7,462 nt of DNA from Candidatus Dormiibacterota bacterium (lineage in GTDB: Bacteria > Chloroflexota > Dormibacteria > UBA8260), in assembly GCA_955652455.1 (NCBI GenBank), contig CATPBU010000203.1:1-7462 (forward strand), written 5' to 3'. Of this stretch, positions 1-4,242 are shown one piece after another. Below the pieces are notes generated by a model that ran no database searches, was not told the DNA's origin, and saw only the letters and a program-made list of their open reading frames with translations. How positions within the stretch are numbered: position 1 is the stretch's first letter; every line of letters begins with the position of its first letter. The position numbers and the translations under genes are program-made.

Positions 1-117
1 ACGCAGGGCAACCAGCCCACCCCGCCACGTCCGCCCAGCGGGGGAGGGAGGCGCCGCCGGGGCCGGCGCGGGCGCGGCGGCGGTGGCGGTGGCGGTCCAA
101 ACCCGCCGGCCGGGTGA
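1..117 (+). CDS. C-terminal end of an upstream protein with an Arg/Gly-rich tail (partial)
   Basis: Frame 1 is open from the first base to a TGA at 115-117 and gives 38 residues. The tail begins TQGNQPTPPRPPSGGG, passes through a run of arginines (RRRRGRRGRG), then seven glycines, and ends PNPPAG. The reading frame is supported by the GTGA overlap of its stop with the start of the next gene. Basic Arg/Gly-rich disordered tails of this kind are common at the ends of actinobacterial DEAD-box RNA helicases and some other RNA-binding proteins, where they help bind RNA. That identity is a guess from composition only, since no catalytic part lies in the window. Such GC-rich sequence can also look open by chance, but the overlap makes a real gene end the better reading. 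Confidence 0.55.
   Translation, partial: TQGNQPTPPRPPSGGGRRRRGRRGRGGGGGGGPNPPAG
79..96 (+). repeat. Three tandem GGCGGT hexamers in the glycine-coding tail
   Basis: GGCGGT occurs three times in perfect tandem and is preceded by related GC-only triplets. In the upstream protein's frame it encodes Gly-Gly pairs. It is a short coding microsatellite that could vary in copy number without shifting the frame, because the unit is 6 bp. Confidence 0.7.
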
Positions 118-893
118 GCGACCGCTCGCCGATCCTCGACCGGGGGCCGGTCACTGCCGTTCTCTTCGACTACGGCCTGACCCTGGTCGACTTCGAGCGC
201 CCGGACGCCGCGATCGAGGCGGCGCAGGTGGAGATCGCCCGCTGCATCGCCGACGCAGGCCACGCCGCCACGTCACCCGAGAGCCTGCGTGCCGAGGTCC
301 ATGACCGAGTGGAGGCAGAGGTCAGCGCCCACGAGGGGCGCGGTGCCCTCGAAGAGATCGACATCATCGACGTCGAGCGGCGCGCTTTCGCCGCCATCGG
401 GCTGCACCTCGACGACGACCTCCGCGATCGCTGCAGCCGGATCGTGCAGGAGGCCTGGTTCGGCGGCGTCCGCGTCTATCCTGAGGTCGCCGAGGTGCTG
501 GCCACGCTCCGGACCGCCGGGCTCCGGCTGGGGATCTGCTCGAACGCCGCCTACCGCCCGGCGAGCATGCGCGACCAGGTCCGACACGTCGGCATCGCCG
601 ACCTCGTTGACACAACCGTCTTCTCCAGCGAGGTCGGTTGGCGCAAGCCCTCACCAAGGATCTTCAGTGCGGCACTCGACGCTCTGGGCGCGAGCGCGAC
701 CAGCACCGTCTTCGTCGGCGACCGGGTGCGCGAGGACATCGGTGGCGCCCACGGCGTGGGGATGCGCGCGGTGCTCGTGCAGCGCCGGCCGCAGTCTGAC
801 CGCCAGGCGGCGACCACCGAGCACCCGGATGCCGTTGTCAGCTCACTGCGAGAGCTGCCCGAGCTCGTTCTCGCCACCGGCGTGGCGCGGTGA
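114..893 (+). CDS. HAD-superfamily hydrolase (subfamily IA-like)
   Basis: A 259-residue protein with the four haloacid dehalogenase-superfamily motifs in order. Motif I is VLFDYGLTLVDF with the nucleophile Asp19. Motif II is in LGICSNA (Ser143). Motif III is Lys178 in GWRKPSPRIF. Motif IV is FVGDRVREDIGG (Asp203 and Asp208). Residues about 25-115 form the helical cap expected of subfamily IA. The family mainly hydrolyses phosphate esters in the cytoplasm through a phospho-aspartate intermediate; the substrate cannot be told here. Motif I reads D-Y-G-L-T, so the usual second Asp (DxD) is Gly. This is seen in other HAD branches with a DxGGxL motif and may affect leaving-group protonation. The GTG start overlaps the upstream stop (GTGA), which suggests translational coupling. 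The stop overlaps the next start in the same way. Family assignment is firm and function is open. Confidence 0.9.
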   Translation: MSDRSPILDRGPVTAVLFDYGLTLVDFERPDAAIEAAQVEIARCIADAGHAATSPESLRAEVHDRVEAEVSAHEGRGALEEIDIIDVERRAFAAIGLHLDDDLRDRCSRIVQEAWFGGVRVYPEVAEVLATLRTAGLRLGICSNAAYRPASMRDQVRHVGIADLVDTTVFSSEVGWRKPSPRIFSAALDALGASATSTVFVGDRVREDIGGAHGVGMRAVLVQRRPQSDRQAATTEHPDAVVSSLRELPELVLATGVAR

Positions 894-1924
894 GGGCAGT
901 GCAGTACGCGGCGTACGGGACGGCGCCGAGGCTGGTCGAGACCGTCGCGCCGAGCTGTCCTTCCGACGGGGTCCTCATCGAGGTCAGGGCGACAGGGCTG
1001 TGCCGGTCGGACTGGCACGCCTGGATGGGCCACGAGGCTGTATCGCTGCCGCACATCCCCGGTCACGAGTTCGCCGGGGTGATCTCGGCGGTGGGGGAGG
1101 AGGTCGCGGCCTGGTCGGCCGGCGACCGGGTCACTGCGCCGTTTGTGCTCGGCTGCGGGGTGTGCGAGTACTGCCGCGCCGGCGACGCGCAGGTGTGCCC
1201 GGACCAGCGCCAGCCGGGATTCACCGGACCCGGTTCCTTCGCCGAGCTCGTCGCCGTCGAGCGCGCTGACGCCAATCTCGTTGCCCTGCCCGCCGCACTG
1301 GACTTCGTCGCCGCCGCGTCGCTTGGCTGCCGTTTCTCGACCGCCTTCCGGGCTCTGACGGCGCATGGCAAGGTGGTCGCCGGGCAGTGGGTGGCGGTGC
1401 ACGGCTGCGGCGGGGTCGGTCTCTCCGCGGTGATGATCGCCACCGCGCTGGGCGCGCGGGTGGTGGCGGTGGACACGTCGGTCGCGGCGCTGACCAGGGC
1501 GGAGACGCTGGGTGCGACCCACCTCGTCGAGGTCGGTGAGCATTCGGACGCGGCAGCGGCGGTGATCGAGGTCACCAGCGGCGGCGCCCACGTCTCCGTC
1601 GACGCCATCGGTGATGCCCGAACCGTGGTCGCGTCGGTGACGTCCCTGCGCCGGCGCGGCCGTCACGTCCAGGTCGGCCTGCTCCACGGCGCTGACGCGC
1701 AAACCGCACTGCCGATGAACCGGGTCATCTCGCACGAGCTGCAGATCCACGGATCGCACGGCATGGCGGCACATGAGTATCCAGCGATGCTCGAGATGGT
1801 GGTCTCCGGAGCGCTCCGCCCCGACCGGCTGGTGGGCACTGTGATCGGGCTCGACGGCGCCGCCGACGCGCTCACCGCGATGGACAGCAACACCGGGCAC
1901 GGCATGACCGTGATCGCGCTGTAG
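890..1924 (+). CDS. Zinc-dependent alcohol dehydrogenase (MDR family)
   Basis: A 344-residue medium-chain dehydrogenase/reductase. The catalytic zinc ligands are visible as Cys38 (GLCRSDWH), His59-Glu60 (PGHEFAG) and Cys147 (LGCRFSTA). The structural zinc loop has Cys89, Cys92, Cys95 and Cys103 (GCGVCEYCRAGDAQVC). The Rossmann glycine motif is GCGGVG at 172-177. An acidic residue, Asp195, ends the second strand (VVAVDTS), which in this family favours NAD(H) over NADP(H). Expected role: reversible oxidation of an alcohol to an aldehyde or ketone in the cytoplasm; substrate unknown. Length is typical and nothing is missing. The GTG start overlaps the HAD stop by GTGA, so both genes are probably made from one transcript. 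A HAD phosphatase next to an alcohol dehydrogenase might act in one catabolic route, but that is inference only. Confidence 0.93.
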   Translation: MRAVQYAAYGTAPRLVETVAPSCPSDGVLIEVRATGLCRSDWHAWMGHEAVSLPHIPGHEFAGVISAVGEEVAAWSAGDRVTAPFVLGCGVCEYCRAGDAQVCPDQRQPGFTGPGSFAELVAVERADANLVALPAALDFVAAASLGCRFSTAFRALTAHGKVVAGQWVAVHGCGGVGLSAVMIATALGARVVAVDTSVAALTRAETLGATHLVEVGEHSDAAAAVIEVTSGGAHVSVDAIGDARTVVASVTSLRRRGRHVQVGLLHGADAQTALPMNRVISHELQIHGSHGMAAHEYPAMLEMVVSGALRPDRLVGTVIGLDGAADALTAMDSNTGHGMTVIAL

Positions 1925-1950
1925 CGCGGTCCGCGACCCACATCGCATTG

Positions 1951-1977
1951 GTTGTAACGATTTTCGGGACGTACAAC
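1951..1977. promoter_or_regulatory. Inverted repeat GTTGTA-N15-TACAAC, possible operator
   Basis: Perfect 6-bp arms lie at 1951-1956 and 1972-1977. Their centres are 21 bp apart, two DNA turns, so both half-sites face the same side of the helix. It ends 10 bp before the TATACT box at 1988 and so covers the -35 zone of the promoter for the XRE-type gene. Autoregulation by that protein is a natural guess. A 6-bp dyad in a 120-bp gap can also arise by chance. Confidence 0.3.
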
Positions 1978-1987
1978 AGTGCCGGTC

Positions 1988-1993
1988 TATACT
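1988..1993 (+). promoter_or_regulatory. -10 box TATACT for the XRE-type regulator gene
   Basis: TATACT is close to the ideal sigma-70/SigA -10 hexamer and lies in a locally AT-richer stretch (about 1945-2030) within very GC-rich DNA. The start of transcription would be near 2000, giving a 5' leader of about 46 bases. No good -35 hexamer is present at the usual distance (CGGGAC at 1965-1970), which is common for actinobacterial promoters or for promoters that need an activator. Confidence 0.5.
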
Positions 1994-2045
1994 CGCGGAA
2001 CGTCGCAACTACATCGTCCATGACACATTTCGAGGCACCCATCCG

Positions 2046-2315
2046 GTGGACTTTCGTGACTACCTCAAGGAGAGGTGCCGTGCGCGTGGGATCTCCCTCC
2101 ACCGTCTGGCGTTGCTCTGCGACCTCAACCAGATCTACTTCTACCAGGCGGTGAACAAGAACAAGGAGAACCCACCCCCGTGGGTGCTGCGCCGTGCCGC
2201 GCCTCACCTCGGTGTCTCGTACGTCGGGCTGATGATCGCCGCCGGCTACCTCCGCGACGATGACCTGCGCGAGTGGACCGCGGGGACATCGGTGGTGGCC
2301 GCGCCCGCACGCTGA
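2046..2315 (+). CDS. Small XRE (Cro/CI-type) helix-turn-helix DNA-binding protein
   Basis: An 89-residue protein that is almost only an XRE HTH domain. Helix 1 is about 2-14 (DFRDYLKERCRARG), helix 2 about 17-25 (SLHRLALLC), recognition helix 3 about 27-37 (LNQIYFYQAVN) and helix 4 about 45-54. It is followed by LGVSYVGLMIAAGYL, the closing helix typical of the family. The ENPPPWVLRR segment matches the usual 'NPSPEVLRKIA' position. There is no sensor or dimer domain; the last 20 residues look disordered. The recognition helix is unusually aromatic (Tyr31-Phe32-Tyr33). The GTG start is chosen because it sits 10 bases after GAGG (2032-2035) and no other in-frame start lies between it and the -10 box. 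It is probably a transcription repressor; the target is unknown, though the inverted repeat at 1951-1977 or the downstream transfer genes are candidates. Confidence 0.82.
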   Translation: MDFRDYLKERCRARGISLHRLALLCDLNQIYFYQAVNKNKENPPPWVLRRAAPHLGVSYVGLMIAAGYLRDDDLREWTAGTSVVAAPAR

Positions 2316-2317
2316 CC

Positions 2318-2332
2318 CGCGGCCTCGCCGCG
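2318..2332 (+). terminator. GC-only hairpin after the XRE gene
   Basis: Directly after the TGA at 2313-2315, CGCGGC (2318-2323) and GCCGCG (2327-2332) pair around a CTC loop, a compact 6-bp all-GC stem. There is no T-run. Stem-only terminators are accepted in actinobacteria but are hard to prove, and short GC dyads are frequent in DNA of this composition. If real, it separates the regulator's transcript from dinB. Confidence 0.35.
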
Positions 2333-2360
2333 CGGGCGCCGGAACCGCTCTAGCGCGACC

Positions 2361-2366
2361 GATACT
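2361..2366 (+). promoter_or_regulatory. -10 box GATACT giving a leaderless dinB transcript
   Basis: GATACT differs from TATACT at the first base only and ends 6 bases before the GTG start at 2373. Transcription would therefore begin at or next to the start codon. No Shine-Dalgarno sequence is visible before that GTG, which fits leaderless translation, common in actinobacteria. GGAAC at 2341-2345, 15 bases upstream of the box, resembles ECF-sigma -35 elements (SigE/SigH type), but the match is loose. No actinobacterial LexA box (TCGAAC-N4-GTTCGA type) was seen. Confidence 0.4.
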
Positions 2367-2372
2367 TGGTCG

Positions 2373-3584
2373 GTGCACTGGCCGCGGGCGATCATCCACA
2401 TCGATCTTGACGCCTTCTATGCGTCGGTCGAGCAGCTGCGCCGGCCGGACTTGCGCGGCCGGCCGGTCATCGTCGGCGGCGGTGGTGACGACTACCGGCG
2501 CGGCGTGGTCAGCGCCGCCTCGTACGAAGCGCGGCGCTACGGCGTCCACTCCGCGATGCCGCTTGGCCGCGCCCGCCGTCTCTGCCCGCACGCGGTGGTG
2601 CTGCCCGTCGATTTCGTCGCCTACCGCGCCGCGTCCCGCCAGGTGTTCGCGATCGCGCGCGACTTCACGCCGCAGATCGAACCGGCGTCGCTGGACGAGG
2701 CCTACCTCGACGTCACCGGCTCGATCGCTCGGATGGGACAGCCGGATCAGCTCGCCAACGAGCTCCGCGACCGCGTCGCCGGGGAGTGCAGGCTCGACGT
2801 GTCGTGCGGGGTGGCCACGTGCAAGCTCGTCGCCAAGGTGGCGTCCGACTTGCGCAAGCCGCGAGGCTTCGTGGTGGTGCCGCCCGGCGATGAGGCCGCG
2901 TTCCTGGCGCCACTGCCGCTGCGCCGCCTGCCCGGGCTCGGGCCGGCGTCGGAGAAGGCGCTGTCAGGGTTGGGGTTGACCACGCTCGGCGACCTGGCAG
3001 CGTTTCCGCTGGAGGCGCTGCGCCGCCGCCTCGGCGAGCACGCCGCGGTGAGCCTGACCCAGCGCGCGCGCGGCATCGACCACAGCGAGGTGGTGCTCCC
3101 GACCCGGCCCAAGAGCGTGTCGCGCGAGGAGACGTTCTCGACCGACGTTTCCGACCGCAACGAGCTGCACCGCCGCCTGCGCGAGTGCGCCGCGGATGTC
3201 GGGCGCCAGCTGCGCCGCGGTGGATGGACGGCGAAAACCGCCACGCTCAAGCTTCGCTACTCCGACTTCACCACGCTGACCCGCCAGCTCACCTGGCTCA
3301 GCCCGCAACACGGCGACACGGTGCTGGCCGAGGCGGCCCTCCATCTCTTCGACGGCACCTGGGCCGGCACGCCGGTTCGGCTGCTTGGAATGGGAGTCAG
3401 CGGCATCATCGACGCGGCTCAGCTCGACCTCTTCGAGACCGTCGGCTCGCCGCGCGACGAGCAGCTCGACCAGACCCTCGACGTGCTCCGCGACCGCTTC
3501 GGCAACGCCGCGCCGCACCGTGGTGCCAAGCCGGCATTGCGCGACCTCGACTTCCGTGGCGAGGACCTGCGCGACGGCGAGTGA
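2373..3584 (+). CDS. dinB: DNA polymerase IV (Y-family translesion polymerase)
   Basis: A 403-residue Y-family polymerase that copies past damaged template bases at low fidelity. The metal-binding residues are Asp11 in IIHIDLDAFYASVEQ and Asp108-Glu109 in ASLDEAYLDV. Tyr16, aligned with the E. coli DinB steric-gate Phe13, should exclude ribonucleotides. The fingers segment contains SAASYEARRYGVHSAMP (47-63). A helix-hairpin-helix follows at about 185-210 (RLPGLGPASEKALSGLGL). The little finger spans about 245-345 and begins KSVSREETFS. QLDLF at 350-354 is a clear sliding-clamp binding motif, followed by about 50 extra residues, as in mycobacterial-type DinB. All catalytic parts are present and the length is normal for actinobacteria. 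The GTG start gives the exact N-terminal context expected of the family; no ribosome-binding site precedes it (see the -10 box at 2361). It ends 7 bp before the convergent small membrane gene. Confidence 0.96.
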   Translation: MHWPRAIIHIDLDAFYASVEQLRRPDLRGRPVIVGGGGDDYRRGVVSAASYEARRYGVHSAMPLGRARRLCPHAVVLPVDFVAYRAASRQVFAIARDFTPQIEPASLDEAYLDVTGSIARMGQPDQLANELRDRVAGECRLDVSCGVATCKLVAKVASDLRKPRGFVVVPPGDEAAFLAPLPLRRLPGLGPASEKALSGLGLTTLGDLAAFPLEALRRRLGEHAAVSLTQRARGIDHSEVVLPTRPKSVSREETFSTDVSDRNELHRRLRECAADVGRQLRRGGWTAKTATLKLRYSDFTTLTRQLTWLSPQHGDTVLAEAALHLFDGTWAGTPVRLLGMGVSGIIDAAQLDLFETVGSPRDEQLDQTLDVLRDRFGNAAPHRGAKPALRDLDFRGEDLRDGE

Positions 3585-3591
3585 CCTGTCG

Positions 3592-3858
3592 TCATACGTG
3601 AAGGAACGACTTCACGAGCTGGATGACGAGGACGGCTCCCCCGCCCTTGACGAGCATGTCGACGAGGAAGCCCGAGCTCGATTCTTGGTGCTGCATCACC
3701 TTGTGCAGGCTCGATAGAGCCACGCCGGCCGGGATCAGGTACTCGCCGGCGGTGAGCAGGGGGCTCGCAACGGTGTCCCAGACATGCAGGGTGTCGCGGT
3801 TCGGATCGACCTGGATGTCGGCGACGAGGTGGGCGAGCACGGTGGCCACGAGCAGCAT
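3592..3858 (-). CDS. Small membrane protein, probable conjugation-system subunit (pilin-like/DUF6112-like)
   Basis: An 88-residue protein with a hydrophobic N-terminus (MLLVATVLAHLVADIQV), a second apolar stretch at about 31-50 (ASPLLTAGEYLIPAGVALSS), a short polar loop with HKVMQHQESSS, and a third apolar stretch at about 63-86 containing KGGGAVLVIQLVKSF. Two or three membrane passes around a short polar loop are the layout of VirB2/TrbC pilins and of the small proteins that sit beside TrbL genes in actinobacterial conjugation loci. The similarity is architectural; I cannot prove homology. Support for a real gene: an ATG with a strong Shine-Dalgarno (AGGGAGAA, 3865-3872), membrane-protein composition, and close convergence with dinB. 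It points away from the TrbL gene, whereas such partners usually lie in one operon. It could instead be an unrelated small membrane protein. Confidence 0.65.
   Translation of the reverse strand: MLLVATVLAHLVADIQVDPNRDTLHVWDTVASPLLTAGEYLIPAGVALSSLHKVMQHQESSSGFLVDMLVKGGGAVLVIQLVKSFLHV
3597..3616. repeat. 7-bp inverted repeat at the dinB/small-membrane-gene junction
   Basis: CGTGAAG (3597-3603) and CTTCACG (3610-3616) pair perfectly around a 6-base loop, just 12 bp past the dinB stop and inside the last codons of the - strand gene. Its place between two convergent genes suggests a bidirectional transcription stop for dinB, but there is no T-run on either side, and the dyad may simply reflect coding sequence (Val-Lys-Ser-Phe-Leu-His-Val). 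Confidence 0.3.
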
Positions 3859-3864
3859 GGAGGG

Positions 3865-3872
3865 TTCTCCCT
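3865..3872 (-). promoter_or_regulatory. Ribosome-binding site of the small membrane gene
   Basis: On the - strand AGGGAGAA lies 6 bases before the ATG at 3858-3856. It is the best Shine-Dalgarno in the window and the main evidence that fixes this start and that the - strand gene is real. Confidence 0.6.
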
Positions 3873-3903
3873 GGTTGTCGGACGGTGCAACTCAGGCGGC
3901 CAC

Positions 3904-3976
3904 TGTCTGCGCTGACAGCGGACAGACCGAGGACAAACGATGTCCGCGGGGTGTCCCCGAACACGGCACAGTGTCC
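3904..3976. promoter_or_regulatory. Cluster of phased GGACA/TGTCC half-sites, putative operator
   Basis: Seven TGTC or GACA tetramers occur in 73 bp. GGACA starts at 3920 and 3931; TGTCC starts at 3941, 3952 and 3972. Steps are 11, 10, 11 and 20 bp, about one helical turn or two, so the sites lie on one face of the DNA. Nested dyads include GCGGACA (3918-3924) with TGTCCGC (3941-3947), perfect over 7 bp; GGACA-N5-TGTCC (3931-3945); and TGTC-TGCGCT-GACA (3904-3917). The cluster starts 45 bp upstream of the small membrane gene's ATG. This arrangement is typical of cooperative binding by a dimeric regulator; iterons or a relaxosome binding site are alternatives. Confidence 0.5.
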
Positions 3977-4201
3977 GCGACGTGCCGGACTTGATCGTCA
4001 GGGAGTTGCGCCTGCGCCCGTTCACCGACACCGCCACGGCGCCGATTCATCCGAGTGCGAAGAGCACCGCTGAGACGCCGGGCGCGCCGTCCGCTTCGGA
4101 GGCTCTGGCCAGACTTTCGGCGCGGCATTCACGGCGGCGCGCGGTCGACGAACGCGAACTGTGACCAGGAATTTGTCCGCCCTCAGTCCGCAACTCACGG
4201 C

Positions 4202-4207
4202 TAGCTT
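4202..4207 (+). promoter_or_regulatory. Possible -10 box TAGCTT for the TrbL/VirB4 operon
   Basis: TAGCTT fits the actinobacterial TANNNT pattern and would place the transcript start near 4214, about 30 bases before the GTG at 4243. The best -35-like sequence, TTGTCC at 4173-4178, is 23 bp away, too far for a normal sigma-70 promoter. It is a weak call made mainly on position. Confidence 0.25.
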
Positions 4208-4242
4208 GTGCGCATGCCTGTCACCGCCGCACCTGGAGATGC

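Larger units (their letters stand above)
3859..4242. other. 384-bp divergent intergenic region with a repeat cluster
   Basis: This gap separates the start of the - strand small membrane gene from the start of the + strand TrbL gene. Its left third holds a dense group of TGTC/GACA motifs (separate entries). The middle (about 3980-4170) shows no clear RNA gene or strong dyad. Its right end has a possible -10 box and the ribosome-binding sequence GGAGAT (4235-4240). A + strand reading frame at 3940-4164 (74 codons, ATG, GAGG seven bases upstream) lies inside it. Its product is Arg/Ala/Pro/Ser-rich, resembles nothing I know, and is not called as a gene. The region is the obvious place for control of both flanking genes; an origin of transfer is possible but no nic-site motif is recognised. 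Confidence 0.6.

Noticed and set aside
289..1269. Alternative + frame of 326 codons across HAD and ADH
   Set aside because: Low-complexity Ser/Arg/Pro/Ala-rich product in the wrong frame of two well-supported genes.
1925..1935. CGCGG-T-CCGCG palindrome just after the ADH stop as a terminator
   Set aside because: A usable hairpin would have only a 4-bp stem with a 3-base loop and no T-run; too weak to call.
551..2008. Long - strand open frame (485 codons) opposite the HAD and ADH genes
   Set aside because: It is antisense to two genes with full catalytic motifs; its product is rich in Arg, His, Gly and Asp with no domain, as expected of the complementary frame of GC-rich codons.
3623..3994. 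+ strand frame of 123 codons opposite the small membrane gene
   Set aside because: Ser/Thr/Arg-rich with no domain; the - strand frame has a better start, a ribosome-binding site and clear membrane segments.
4081..4088. GGCGCGCC palindrome in the divergent region
   Set aside because: Eight-base GC palindromes are expected by chance in DNA this rich in G and C; nothing around it gives it a role.
3940..4164. Possible 74-codon + strand gene in the divergent region
   Set aside because: It has an ATG and GAGG at good spacing, but the product resembles no family I know, is Arg/Ala/Ser/Pro-rich, and starts inside the repeat cluster. Kept only as a note; homologues would revive it.
3859..4242. Origin of transfer
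   Set aside because: Position between transfer genes and the repeats make it conceivable, but no relaxase gene and no recognisable nic-site sequence lie in the window.
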